This document shows, piece after piece, positions 1-7,861 of a DNA stretch of 64,000 nucleotides; the first letter of the stretch is position 1; each line of letters opens with the position of its first letter. The translations under genes and the position numbers were made by a program. The DNA comes from Alphaproteobacteria bacterium HGW-Alphaproteobacteria-7 (GTDB taxonomy: Bacteria > Pseudomonadota > Alphaproteobacteria > Sphingomonadales > Sphingomonadaceae): contig PHEB01000005.1 in the NCBI GenBank assembly GCA_002842735.1, forward strand, positions 1 through 64,000, read 5' to 3'. A model generated the notes under the pieces. That model was not told the origin of the DNA, did no database searches, and worked only from the letters and a program-made list of their open reading frames with translations.

Positions 1-32
1 GTGCGGGCGCTCCCGTGCAGAATCTGTCCCAT
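1..32 (-). CDS. IS481-family transposase, N-terminal fragment
   Basis: The visible residues are MGQILHGSAR, which I recognise as the conserved start of IS481-family DDE transposases (typically MGQVLHGSA followed by TTEA). A good ribosome binding site (GGAAGGA) lies 6-7 bases before the ATG on the minus strand. The gene runs off the left edge, so neither the helix-turn-helix nor the DDE catalytic domain can be checked, nor whether the copy is intact. Confidence 0.6.
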   Translation of the reverse strand, partial: MGQILHGSAR

Positions 33-88
33 AGCGCGTCCTTCCATTGATGGCTGAATATTACACCATCAAATGCCGGGACTAAACA
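1..88 (-). mobile_element. End of an IS481-like insertion sequence (partial)
   Basis: Only the 5' end of the element lies in the window. Reading leftward it begins at base 88 with TGTTTAGTCCCGGC, which has the TGT start expected of IS481 termini, and a transposase start codon follows at base 32. The flanking bases 89-94 are TCTAGA, matching the NCTAGN target reported for IS481. The second terminal repeat and target duplication are outside the window, so the boundary is inferred from one end only. Confidence 0.55.
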
Positions 89-90
89 TC

Positions 91-150
91 TAGACCCCCT
101 CTAGACCCCCTCTAGGCTGGCCTTAGACCCCCTCTAGGCTGGCCTTGGCC
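91..150. repeat. Cluster of 11-bp repeats next to the IS end
   Basis: Five consecutive 11-mers alternate between two related units: TAGACCCCCTC at 91-101, 102-112 and 124-134, and TAGGCTGGCCT at 113-123 and 135-145, followed by a partial TGGCC. Every unit boundary forms a CTAG or TTAG step, so the array offers several CTAG targets. The adjoining IS481-like element ends at the first one. No coding function is apparent. Confidence 0.7.
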
Positions 151-152
151 AA

Positions 153-168
153 TGTTTCACGTGAAACA
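153..168. other. parS: parS site (ParB binding site), copy 1
   Basis: TGTTTCACGTGAAACA is a perfect 16-bp palindrome identical to the conserved bacterial parS sequence bound by ParB. It lies one base beyond the alanine dehydrogenase stop codon. In most bacteria such sites cluster around the replication origin, so this helps place the window on the chromosome. A second identical copy occurs at 23193-23208. Confidence 0.9.
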
Positions 169-169
169 T

Positions 170-1258
170 TCAGGCATCAAACCCCAGACTCTCCGCCACC
201 GCCGCATTGACGATCCGGCCCTTGTGCACATTGAGGCCGGGGGCAAGATGCGGGTCATCTTCGCAGGCCGTGATCCCCTTGCTCGCCAGCGCCAGCCCGA
301 ACGGCAGGGTGGCATTGTTGAGCGCATAGGAACTCGTCAGCGGCACCGCGCCGGGCATATTGGCGACGCAATAGTGGATAATCCCGTCAACCTCGTAAGT
401 CGGGTTTTCGTGGGTGGTGGCGTGCGAAGTTTCAAAGCACCCGCCCTGATCAATCGCCACATCCACCAGCACCGCGCGGCGCTTCATATCGGGCAGCATC
501 GCGCGGGTAATCAGGTGCGGCGCGCTCGCCCCCGGGATCAGCACTGCGCCGATCACAACGTCGGCCTGCGCGACCGCCTGTTCGATTGTTCCGGCAGTGG
601 AAAATCGGGTGATGGCGCGGCCTTGGAACATCTCGTCAAGCTGGCGCAGGCGCGGCAGCGAACGGTCAAAAATCTCCACCGTCGCGCCCAGCCCCACCGC
701 CATGCGCGCCGCCTGAGTGCCGACCACCCCGCCGCCGAGCACCACCACGCGCGCAGGCAGCACGCCGGGCACCCCGCCCATTAAGGTGCCGCGCCCGCCG
801 GTGTTCGCCCGCAAGGCCAGCGCCCCCGCCTCAATCGCGAGCCGCCCGGCGACCTCGCTCATCGGAGCGAGCAGGGGCAAGCCGCCGCCGGGGCCAGTGA
901 CGGTTTCATAGGCAACCGCCGAAACGCCCGATTGCATCAGGCCGCGCGCCTGATCGGGATCGGGGGCCAGATGCAGGTAGGTGAACAGGATCTGCCCTTC
1001 GCGCAGTTGCACCCATTCGCCGGGTTGCGGTTCCTTGACCTTCACCACCATATCGGCGCGGGCGAAGACTTCGGCGGCGCTATCGACCACTTCGGCCCCG
1101 GCTTTGCGGTAGGTGTCATCATCCTTGTCGATGCCCAGCCCAGCGCCGGTTTCAACGATCACCCGGTGCCCGGCGGACACATATTCGCGCACGGCTTCGG
1201 GGGTGAGACCGACGCGGAACTCGCTCGGCTTGATTTCCTTGGGAACGCCGACCAGCAT
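170..1258 (-). CDS. ald: Alanine dehydrogenase
   Basis: Catalyses the NAD-dependent interconversion of L-alanine with pyruvate and ammonia in the cytoplasm. The 362-residue protein starts [10 protein letters not shown], the family signature, carries the Rossmann motif [13 protein letters not shown] near residue 175, and has the conserved stretch [12 protein letters not shown] near residue 295. Length is close to the usual 370. The ATG at 1258 is preceded by a purine-rich GAGGAGAG element. It is divergent from the aldehyde dehydrogenase at 1354, and the parS site sits directly after its stop. Identification is firm. Confidence 0.95.
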   Translation of the reverse strand: MLVGVPKEIKPSEFRVGLTPEAVREYVSAGHRVIVETGAGLGIDKDDDTYRKAGAEVVDSAAEVFARADMVVKVKEPQPGEWVQLREGQILFTYLHLAPDPDQARGLMQSGVSAVAYETVTGPGGGLPLLAPMSEVAGRLAIEAGALALRANTGGRGTLMGGVPGVLPARVVVLGGGVVGTQAARMAVGLGATVEIFDRSLPRLRQLDEMFQGRAITRFSTAGTIEQAVAQADVVIGAVLIPGASAPHLITRAMLPDMKRRAVLVDVAIDQGGCFETSHATTHENPTYEVDGIIHYCVANMPGAVPLTSSYALNNATLPFGLALASKGITACEDDPHLAPGLNVHKGRIVNAAVAESLGFDA

Positions 1259-1353
1259 GATTCTCTCCTCGCGATGCAGCGGAAACGTCGCTAGTGTAGG
1301 CGTAATAAAATTACAAGTTCGCGCAAGGTCGATTGCAAGCCAGGAGCCGCCCC

Positions 1354-2829
1354 ATGACCGCCCATCCCCCCCAATATCCCACCGTCAAAATGCTCATCAA
1401 CGGCGAATGGATCGCCGCCGGAGAAGCGGGCGCGATGGATGTGGTGAACCCGGCCACCGGGCAGGTGATCGGGCAGTGCCCCAAGGCATCACCCGCGCAG
1501 CTCGATGCCGCAATCACCGCCGCCGACGAAGCCTTCGTTACGTGGAGCAAAACCCCCGGCGCACAGCGTTACGCCATCCTGCGCCGCGCCGCCGAACTGC
1601 TGCGCGAACGTGCGCCTGCCATCGCCCACACCGTCACAGCCGAAATGGGCAAACCGCGCGCGCAGGCCGTGGGCGAAATCACCGCGTCGGGCGACATGAT
1701 CGACTTCCTTGGTGAAGAGGCCAAGCGGCGCGGCGGGCGGTTGATCCCGGCTCGCAGCGATAGCGTGATTGCCCAGACCGTGACCCACGAACCGGTCGGC
1801 CCCTGTGTGCTGCTGACCCCGTGGAACTTCCCCGTCAATCTGCCCGCCAAGAAGATCGCAGGCGCGCTGGCGGCGGGGTGCACTGCGATCCTGAAGCCTG
1901 CCGAAAACACCCCTGCATCGGCGCAATTGCTGGTCGAATGCTTTGTCGATGCGGGCGTGCCGAAGGGGGTGCTGAACCTCGTTTTCGGCGATCCCGGCCC
2001 GGTGTCCGAACACCTGATCGCCGCACCGGCCATCCGCAAGGTCAGCTTCACCGGATCGACTGCAGTGGGCAAGCATCTGGGCGCGCTGGCGGCTTCGCAC
2101 ATGAAACGTTTTACCCCCGAACTGGGCGGCCATGCCCCGGTGATCGTCAGCAAACACGCCGATCTTGACCGCGCGGTGGCGGCCTGCGCGGCGACCAAGT
2201 TCCGCAATGCCGGGCAGGTCTGCGTTTCGCCCACGCGGTTTCTGGTGGCGCGCGAGGTCTATGACCGCTTCGTTGCCGAATTCGCCGCGCGCGCGGGCAA
2301 GATGAAGGTCGGCGATCCGGGGGCGGATGACAGCGTCGACATGGGGCCGCTCGCCCACGGACGGCGGATTGCGGCGATGGAAGCGGTGGTTGCCGATGTT
2401 AGCAGCTTGGGGACAGGCAATCGCGGCGAGGTTGTCACCGGAGGATCAGTCATCGCAGGCAGCGGGTTCTTCTTTCAGCCCACCGTGATCGCCAACCCCG
2501 CCCCCGACAGCCGTTTCATGACCGAGGAACCCTTTGGCCCGATTGCCGGGATCGTCCCGTTTGACGCTATCGAAGACGCGGTGCGGATCGCCAATAGCCT
2601 GCGCTATGGATTGGCCGCCTATGCCTTTTCAGGCGACCTCGACGAAGCGCACTATCTTGGGCGGGCCTTGCGCGCGGGCATGGTGGGGATCAACCAATTG
2701 ATCGTATCATCGCCCGAAACCCCGTTCGGCGGGGTGGGCGATAGCGGGTTTGGATCGGAAGGGGGCGAAGAAGGCTACCTCGCCTTCACGGACACCAAGC
2801 TGGTGATCATGGCGAAGGCGGGCGGGTAG
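1354..2829 (+). CDS. NAD(P)-dependent succinate-semialdehyde-type aldehyde dehydrogenase
   Basis: Aldehyde dehydrogenase superfamily protein of 491 residues, oxidising an aldehyde (probably succinate semialdehyde) to the acid. Visible motifs are the cofactor-site PWNFPVNLPAKKIAGALAAG and FTGSTAVGK, the general-base motif ELGGHAP (Glu), and the nucleophile motif NAGQVCVSPTRF (Cys). The ATG at 1354 is chosen because AGGAG lies 8 bases upstream; an in-frame TTG at 1333 lacks such a site. It is divergent from ald. The substrate is an inference from overall resemblance to GabD/Sad enzymes; other short-chain semialdehydes remain possible. Confidence 0.88.
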   Translation: MTAHPPQYPTVKMLINGEWIAAGEAGAMDVVNPATGQVIGQCPKASPAQLDAAITAADEAFVTWSKTPGAQRYAILRRAAELLRERAPAIAHTVTAEMGKPRAQAVGEITASGDMIDFLGEEAKRRGGRLIPARSDSVIAQTVTHEPVGPCVLLTPWNFPVNLPAKKIAGALAAGCTAILKPAENTPASAQLLVECFVDAGVPKGVLNLVFGDPGPVSEHLIAAPAIRKVSFTGSTAVGKHLGALAASHMKRFTPELGGHAPVIVSKHADLDRAVAACAATKFRNAGQVCVSPTRFLVAREVYDRFVAEFAARAGKMKVGDPGADDSVDMGPLAHGRRIAAMEAVVADVSSLGTGNRGEVVTGGSVIAGSGFFFQPTVIANPAPDSRFMTEEPFGPIAGIVPFDAIEDAVRIANSLRYGLAAYAFSGDLDEAHYLGRALRAGMVGINQLIVSSPETPFGGVGDSGFGSEGGEEGYLAFTDTKLVIMAKAGG

Positions 2830-2845
2830 GCCGCGCCGGTCTGGT

Positions 2846-2962
2846 TTACGCGATCAGGTGGACAATCCGCGAAAGCAGCGATTGGCGGGTTTGCATCGGC
2901 CGAATCCGGCCATAGCGCGCGCGGCGCGAATATTCGTCCTGAATGCAGACAGTGCGGTGCAT
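2846..2962 (-). CDS. Possible small Arg-rich protein (38 aa), doubtful
   Basis: A 38-codon reading frame starting MHRTVCIQDEY and ending SRIVHLIA lies in the 273-bp gap between two convergent genes. It is basic (many Arg) and matches no family I recognise. The only support is context: a 9-bp perfect inverted repeat sits 4 bases upstream of its ATG, as an operator might. It may equally be chance. Confidence 0.2.
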   Translation of the reverse strand: MHRTVCIQDEYSRRARYGRIRPMQTRQSLLSRIVHLIA

Positions 2963-2965
2963 GGG

Positions 2966-2986
2966 ATCTGGTCCGCTGGACCAGAT
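2966..2986. promoter_or_regulatory. Inverted repeat, possible GntR-type operator
   Basis: ATCTGGTCC at 2966-2974 and GGACCAGAT at 2978-2986 are perfect 9-bp inverted arms around GCT. The TGGTC...GACCA core resembles operators of FadR/LldR-type GntR regulators. It lies between the 3' ends of two convergent genes, so it would regulate only the doubtful small gene or act as a hairpin for transcript ends. There is no T-tract. Confidence 0.35.
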
Positions 2987-3102
2987 TGTTGGTCTTGCCA
3001 TTGATCGCTTCCCGATTCGCTTATTTGGTATTGAGCAAGTTAACAGCAAATCTGTGGAAAACACAAACCAAACATAGTTAACGGGCTTGCCTCTGCCACA
3101 CT

Positions 3103-4212
3103 TCACCGATTCGTGCGTCTCACCCCGGCAGAACGCACATCGGCAAGGGTCGGATAACCGTTAACGGCCATCAAAAGATCAGCTTCGGCAAGGATGGATC
3201 GTAACACCCACGCCGCGCCCTCCGCCCCGCCCAGCGCCAACCCATAAGTATAGGGCCGCCCAACGCCGACCGCGCGGGCACCCATCGCCAGCGCCTTGAC
3301 CGCATCGGTGCCGGATCGAATTCCGCTGTCAAACAGCACCGGGGTATCGCCCGCCGCCTGCACGACATCGCCCAGCAGATCGATCGCCCCGCTATCGACC
3401 GCACGGCGCGCATCGTCAGGGTGGCAGATTCCTTTGAGCACAATCGGCAGCTTCGTCACCGATTTGAACCACGCCATGTCGTCCCACGTCAGCACCTGCC
3501 CGAAAGTCGCCGCCCAGGTAAAAATCGCCGCGCTAATGTCTTCTTCGGGCGGTTTAGCCAGCATCGCGCGGAACACCGGATCGGTGAAGTAGTTCTGGAG
3601 CACCTTGCCGCGCAGTTGCGGGAAGTTTGACGCGTTGAGATCGCGCGGGCGCCAGCCTGTTACCCAGGTGTCCAGCGTCACCACCAGCGCCGTATAGCCT
3701 GCATCTTCGGCCCGGCGGATCAGGCTGATCGCCAGCTCGCGGTTGCGCGGGGTGTAAAGCTGAAACCACGCTGGCGTGTCTCCGCAGGCCGCCTTCACAT
3801 CTTCCAGCGGATCGTTCGCCAGGGTCGAAGCGCAGAACGGCACCCCGGTCAGCGCCGATGCGCGCGCGGCCGCCATGTCGCCGTGACGGTCTTGCGAGGC
3901 CTCTCCGTTCACACCAACCGGGGCCATGAACAGCGGGGTGGGATAGGTGTGGCCAAACAGTTCGATCGACAGATCGCGCGTCGCGCAATCGACCATCATG
4001 CGCGGCACCATGCCCCAGTGGTGGAAGGCCGCCGCGTTCTGATCCTGCGTGTGTTCATCCCCGCACCCGCCCGCGACATAGTTGGTCAGGCTTGGCCCCA
4101 AAGCTTCGTGCGCGCGTTTTTCCAGCGTGGTGAAATCGACCGGCCAGGTGGGCAGAACACCGCTTAACCCGGCATTGTAGATTTCATTCTGCATCGCGCC
4201 GAAATTGGTCAT
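3103..4212 (-). CDS. FMN-dependent 2-hydroxy-acid oxidase/lactate monooxygenase homologue lacking its active-site segment
   Basis: The 369-residue protein follows the lactate 2-monooxygenase/L-lactate oxidase family: N-terminal YVAGGCGDEHTQDQN, PLFMAPVGVNG near residue 95, FQLYTP, LKGICHPDDARRAVDSG, then LFDSGIRSGTDAVKALAMGA and GRPYTYGLA. Between DDARRAVDSG and AIDLLGDVV, relatives carry about 19 residues including the SNHGGRQ motif, whose His is the proton-abstracting base and whose Arg binds the substrate carboxylate. Here these are missing without a frameshift; the nucleotide sequence near 3384-3398 reads straight through. The enzyme is therefore predicted to be inactive, or the deletion is a sequencing error. 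Start ATG at 4212. It stands alone, convergent with the dehydrogenase at 1354. Confidence 0.8.
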   Translation of the reverse strand: MTNFGAMQNEIYNAGLSGVLPTWPVDFTTLEKRAHEALGPSLTNYVAGGCGDEHTQDQNAAAFHHWGMVPRMMVDCATRDLSIELFGHTYPTPLFMAPVGVNGEASQDRHGDMAAARASALTGVPFCASTLANDPLEDVKAACGDTPAWFQLYTPRNRELAISLIRRAEDAGYTALVVTLDTWVTGWRPRDLNASNFPQLRGKVLQNYFTDPVFRAMLAKPPEEDISAAIFTWAATFGQVLTWDDMAWFKSVTKLPIVLKGICHPDDARRAVDSGAIDLLGDVVQAAGDTPVLFDSGIRSGTDAVKALAMGARAVGVGRPYTYGLALGGAEGAAWVLRSILAEADLLMAVNGYPTLADVRSAGVRRTNR

Positions 4213-4430
4213 GGCCTTGGTCTCTCCCGCTTCTGTGTTCCCCGCAGATCAGCCGATGCAGCGCAGGAGAGCAAGCGTGAAGTTTGCATAAGCCCGGGAA
4301 CCGCTGCGGCAACAAGGCACAGTTTGAGAAATTGAACCCACAGCACCCCCCAGCTACGCGCCGAGTAGTCAAACCCGGCGCGCTAATTATCGGTCGCGCA
4401 AGATACTGTCAGGCGATTACCGGCACCCGC

Positions 4431-4907
4431 TTAATTCTGTGGCTGAAACCTATAGCTTGCATGGCAGGCTATGCAGGTGTTTTGCGCCTGCTGCTTGGCT
4501 TCGATATACGCTTCAAGATCGCCCGCCTGCGCTGCTTTGGCCGCCTGTCCGAAACCCTGACGCATTTGTTTGGTCATGGCCCGGAAACCGTCGGGCATCG
4601 CGTCATGAAAACCGTCGGGCTGGCCGCTTCCCTGCCCGGGGCCTTGCACAGCCGCGACCGCCGCTATTTCCTGGAAATCATCCGCGAACTCAGCGTTGTC
4701 CATTAAAATGAGTGTTTCAAGGAAGCCGCGCATCTGTGTCAGCGCATAGTGCGTCTGTTCGGCATTGAAGGGCACAACTTCGCGTGTGTCGAGCGCGCTG
4801 GTTTCGGCTGCTTTGGCAGGCGCAGTGGGTTTGAAAAACGCCTGCGATGCAAGTGCCCCAACTGCCGCGGCGAGCACAATCAGCAATGTGGTGGATAGCT
4901 TTTTCAT
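4431..4907 (-). CDS. Cytochrome c'-like (class II) periplasmic c-type cytochrome
   Basis: 158 residues with a signal peptide (MKKLSTTLLIVLAAAVGALA) and a single haem-binding motif CIACH only about ten residues from the C terminus. A C-terminal CXXCH after a helical, Gln/Ala-rich body is the hallmark of four-helix class II cytochromes (c'/c556 type). The middle contains helical stretches rich in Met and Phe. The protein would act in the periplasm, as an electron carrier or ligand-binding cytochrome. It lies just beyond the cytochrome bd operon on the same strand, with about 110 bp between. Assignment to a specific subclass is not possible by eye. Confidence 0.75.
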   Translation of the reverse strand: MKKLSTTLLIVLAAAVGALASQAFFKPTAPAKAAETSALDTREVVPFNAEQTHYALTQMRGFLETLILMDNAEFADDFQEIAAVAAVQGPGQGSGQPDGFHDAMPDGFRAMTKQMRQGFGQAAKAAQAGDLEAYIEAKQQAQNTCIACHASYRFQPQN

Positions 4908-5017
4908 AAATCTCCTGACTCAAATGAGCGCTTGAAACGATTATCTGAAAGATGACTCACTCGACGCAGCAGAAGTTTCTGCCTTGATGTCGCTTGCAGA
5001 CGGTCAGCATGCCTACC

Positions 5018-5143
5018 CTAGGCTTTGAGCCAAAAACGAATGACCATCGCAATGGCCCCTAGAAAAGCCACGCTCGCCAACCAGATGCCTGCCATCCATG
5101 CGAGGCGCTGCCATAAGGGTGGTTCGGGAGGAGGCACCAACAT
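5018..5143 (-). CDS. cydX: DUF2474/CydX-like small subunit of cytochrome bd oxidase
   Basis: A 41-residue single-span membrane protein beginning MLVPPPEPPLWQRLAWMAGI and ending in a hydrophobic helix followed by RFWLKA. The Pro-rich N terminus, the LWxRLxW motif and the length match the DUF2474 family found after cioAB/cydAB, the functional counterpart of CydX, which stabilises the oxidase. The start overlaps the stop of the preceding repeat frame as TAATG at 5145-5141, indicating translational coupling. In a normal operon it would couple directly to cydB; here 144 bp of repeats intervene. It is easily missed because of its size. Confidence 0.75.
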   Translation of the reverse strand: MLVPPPEPPLWQRLAWMAGIWLASVAFLGAIAMVIRFWLKA

Positions 5144-5286
5144 TATTGTTGTCCTACCGCTGCGCTACTTGAGCGAGTCTTTTGTTGTCCTATCGCTGCG
5201 CTACTTGAGGGAGTCTCTTGTTGTCCTACCGCTGCGCTACTTGAGGGAGTCATTTGTTGTCCTATCGCTGCGCTACTTGAGGACAT
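5143..5286 (-). repeat. Four 36-bp tandem repeats between cydB and cydX, forming an open 47-codon frame
   Basis: Units begin at 5146, 5182, 5218 and 5254 on the plus strand with an exact 36-bp period. The conserved core is TTGTTGTCCTA(C/T)CGCTGCGC followed by TACTTGAG. On the operon strand the array reads as an uninterrupted peptide: MSSSSAAIGQQ, then three 12-residue units of the pattern xTxSSSAA(I/V)GQQ. The cydB stop and this start share TAATG (5288-5284), and its stop and the cydX start share a second TAATG (5145-5141), so the 144-bp array keeps both couplings. Each unit contains an imperfect hairpin around CGCAGCG. There are no spacers, so it is not a CRISPR. Whether the peptide is functional is unknown. 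Confidence 0.85.
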
Positions 5287-6281
5287 TAGTGATACCCCTC
5301 GTCCGTCACCTTGCCGCGAAACACCCAATACGCCCAGATGGTGTAGCCGATGATCAGCGGCATGGTCAGCGCGACGCCCACCAGCATGAAAATCTGGCTG
5401 CGTTCGGGCGCGGCGGCATCCCAGATGGTGATACCGGGCGGCACCACATAGGGCCAGATCGTCACCCCCAGCCCCGCCATGCCGAGGAAAAACAGCGCGA
5501 TGGCCAGCCAGAACGGTTTCGAATTGCCATCCCGCGTGATCGCCCGCAGCAGCGACGCCGCGATGATTGCTGTGATGATCGGCACCGGCGCGGCGAAGTA
5601 AACGTGCGGGGCGGTGAGCCATTGCGCAGCATATTCGGCATTCAACGAGATATTGTAGAGGCTGACCGCGCCCATCAGCGCGATGGTGGCAATGGCGGCG
5701 CGCACGGCCAGCTTTCGTGCGTGGGCCTGTTCGTCGCCATCCAGTTTCCAGATCAGCCAGGTGCTGCCCAGCAAGGCGTATCCCGCAACCGTGCCCAGCC
5801 CGGTCAGCAGCGTGTAAGGCGTGAGCCAATCCCACCAGCTTCCGGCATAGGCGCGGCCTTCAACCTCAATCCCTTGCAGCAGCGCGCCTAACGTCATGCC
5901 CTGTGCCAGCGCGGCAACCAACGATCCGCCGGTAAAGGCCGCGTCCCAGAACCTCTGATGCCCCGGATCGCGCCAGCGATATTCGAACGCCACACCGCGG
6001 AACACGAGGCCCAGCAGCATGGCGATGATCAGCGGATAGGTGGCGGGCAGGATCACCGCATAGGCCAGCGGGAAGGCCGCAAACAGCCCGCCCCCGCCCA
6101 GCACCAGCCAGGTTTCATTTCCATCCCACACCGGCGCGATCGAATTCATCGCCCGGTCGCGCTCCCGCCCCGGCTGAAAGGTCGGGAACAGAATGCCGAT
6201 GCCCAGATCGAACCCGTCCATCACCACATAGGCGAATACGGCGAAGGCGATGATGAACGCCCAGATGACGGTGAGATCCAT
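5286..6281 (-). CDS. cydB: Cytochrome bd-type quinol oxidase subunit II (CIO type)
   Basis: 331-residue polytopic membrane protein starting MDLTVIWAFIIAFAVFAYVV, with the conserved MDGFDLGIGILFP and WDGNETWLVLGGGGLFAAFP segments that define CydB/CioB. With CydA it forms the inner-membrane terminal oxidase that reduces oxygen to water using quinol. The ATG at 6281 overlaps the cydA stop as TGATG; a GTG one codon upstream is less likely. The stop overlaps the repeat frame as TAATG. The gene is complete, and the final residues before the array are DEGYH. Confidence 0.95.
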   Translation of the reverse strand: MDLTVIWAFIIAFAVFAYVVMDGFDLGIGILFPTFQPGRERDRAMNSIAPVWDGNETWLVLGGGGLFAAFPLAYAVILPATYPLIIAMLLGLVFRGVAFEYRWRDPGHQRFWDAAFTGGSLVAALAQGMTLGALLQGIEVEGRAYAGSWWDWLTPYTLLTGLGTVAGYALLGSTWLIWKLDGDEQAHARKLAVRAAIATIALMGAVSLYNISLNAEYAAQWLTAPHVYFAAPVPIITAIIAASLLRAITRDGNSKPFWLAIALFFLGMAGLGVTIWPYVVPPGITIWDAAAPERSQIFMLVGVALTMPLIIGYTIWAYWVFRGKVTDEGYH

Positions 6282-7735
6282 CACACACGCTCCTTATCGG
6301 TTGGTTTGGCAGACGGAAGCGTATCGGGTGAGCCAGGATTCTGCGTCGGCCCCGGGGTGATCCCGGCAGTGCGGATCGGGCCGACATCGCCGCGCTTGGC
6401 GCCCAGTTCTCCGGCCTGCGGGGATTTACCCATCAGCTTCAGGATATACCACACACCAATGCCGAACACGGTGAAATAGACGAGGATGAAAGCCAGCAAA
6501 GACGCCGCCACCGCAGGCGCATCCAATGGGCTGGCCGCATCGGCAGTGCGCAGCAGGCCGTAGATCACATAGGGCTGCCGGCCGACTTCGGTGGTGATCC
6601 ACCCGGCCAGCACCGCAGCAAATCCGCTCGGCCCCATCAGCACGGCGGCCCGGTGCAACCACACCATATCATACAGCCGTCCGCGCACCCGGCCCCAGAG
6701 GCTCCACAGCCCGATACCCAGCATCGCAAAGCCGATGCCAACCATGATGCGGAACGCCCAGAACACCATTCCCACCGGCGGCTCTTCATCATCGGGAATG
6801 GTATCGAGCCCCGCCATCGGCGCGTTGAGATCATGCTTGAGGATCAGCGAGGATGCCTTGGGAATTTCGATCGCATAGCGCACGGTCTTGGCCTCGCTAT
6901 CGGGAATGCCGAACAGGATCAGCGGTGCGCCTTCGGGGTGGCTTTGATAATGCCCCTCCATCGCCATTACCTTGGCGGGCTGATGTTCGAGCGTGTTGAG
7001 CCCGTGCATGTCGCCCGCGAAAATCTGCAAGGGCGTGACAATCGCCGCCATCCACATCGCCATCGAGAACATCTTGCGCGCGTGCGGATTGGCGCGGTCT
7101 TTCAGCAGGTGCCATGCGCCAACCGCGCCAACCACGAAGGCAGTCGTCAGGTAGGCGGCCATCACCGTATGGACGAGGCGATAGGGGAAGCTGGGGTTGA
7201 AGACGATATCCCACCAGCTTTCGCCCGGCAGGAACTGGCCGTTCTCCCCCATGATGTAGCCGACCGGGGTCTGCATCCAACTGTTCACGCTGAGGATCCA
7301 GAAGGCCGAAACGAAAGTGCCCAGCGCCACCATCAACGTCGCAGCAAAGTGCAGTTTCCTGCCGACCTTATTCATCCCGAACAGCATCACGCCAAGAAAG
7401 CCCGCTTCAAGGAAGAACGCGGTCAGCACCTCGTAAGCCATCAGTGGCCCGACCACCGGCCCCGCCAGATCGGAGAAAACCGACCAGTTGGTGCCGAACT
7501 GATAGGACATGACAATGCCCGACACGACGCCCATCGCAAAGGCGATGGCGAAAATCTTGATCCAGTATTTGAACAGGTCGAGATAAACTGGCTTGCCCGT
7601 CTTGAGCCACAGCCCTTCAAGCACCGCGAGATAGCTCGCCAGCCCGATTGAAAACGCCGGGAAGAAGAAGTGAAAGCTGATCGTGAAAGCGAACTGGATT
7701 CGCGCGAGCAGCAGGGCGTCGAGGTTTTCAAACAT
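6281..7735 (-). CDS. cydA: Cytochrome bd-type quinol oxidase subunit I (CIO type)
   Basis: 484-residue subunit with haem and quinol sites, first gene of the operon cydA-cydB-(repeats)-cydX. It starts MFENLDALLLARIQFAFTIS, with the invariant early His of FAFTISFHFFFP, and contains GRQPYVIYGLLRT (family consensus GRQPW) near residue 400. The quinol-binding loop is short, as in cyanide-insensitive (CioA) oxidases. The cytoplasmic tail is long and Pro/Gly-rich. Start ATG at 7735. Its 5' region (7736-7800) has no operator I could identify with confidence, although such operons are often oxygen- or redox-regulated. Confidence 0.95.
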   Translation of the reverse strand: MFENLDALLLARIQFAFTISFHFFFPAFSIGLASYLAVLEGLWLKTGKPVYLDLFKYWIKIFAIAFAMGVVSGIVMSYQFGTNWSVFSDLAGPVVGPLMAYEVLTAFFLEAGFLGVMLFGMNKVGRKLHFAATLMVALGTFVSAFWILSVNSWMQTPVGYIMGENGQFLPGESWWDIVFNPSFPYRLVHTVMAAYLTTAFVVGAVGAWHLLKDRANPHARKMFSMAMWMAAIVTPLQIFAGDMHGLNTLEHQPAKVMAMEGHYQSHPEGAPLILFGIPDSEAKTVRYAIEIPKASSLILKHDLNAPMAGLDTIPDDEEPPVGMVFWAFRIMVGIGFAMLGIGLWSLWGRVRGRLYDMVWLHRAAVLMGPSGFAAVLAGWITTEVGRQPYVIYGLLRTADAASPLDAPAVAASLLAFILVYFTVFGIGVWYILKLMGKSPQAGELGAKRGDVGPIRTAGITPGPTQNPGSPDTLPSAKPTDKERV

Positions 7736-7800
7736 GGTCAGGAACTACTCCCGTCGGAACTGCAATCAATTGCGATCACTGCACCTGATATACGGTTTTG

Positions 7801-7844
7801 CGGAAAAAGGTTGCACCGCCGGACGGGGGGTGTCCGGCGGTGCA
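7801..7844 (-). terminator. Rho-independent terminator of the peroxiredoxin gene
   Basis: Bases 7812-7824 and 7832-7844 form a perfect 13-bp stem with a 7-base loop. On the minus strand the stem is followed by ACCTTTTTCC. It lies 17 bp past the stop of the peroxiredoxin gene at 7862 and separates it from cydA. Confidence 0.85.
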
Positions 7845-7861
7845 GGTTGTGGCGGGGCCGC

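Noticed and set aside
152-784. A plus-strand gene starting with MFHVKHSG
   Set aside because: It is antisense to alanine dehydrogenase, and its start is simply the parS palindrome read as protein.
5143-5290. The 36-bp repeats as a CRISPR array
   Set aside because: The units abut with no spacers, no cas genes are present, and the array coincides exactly with the cydB-cydX junction.
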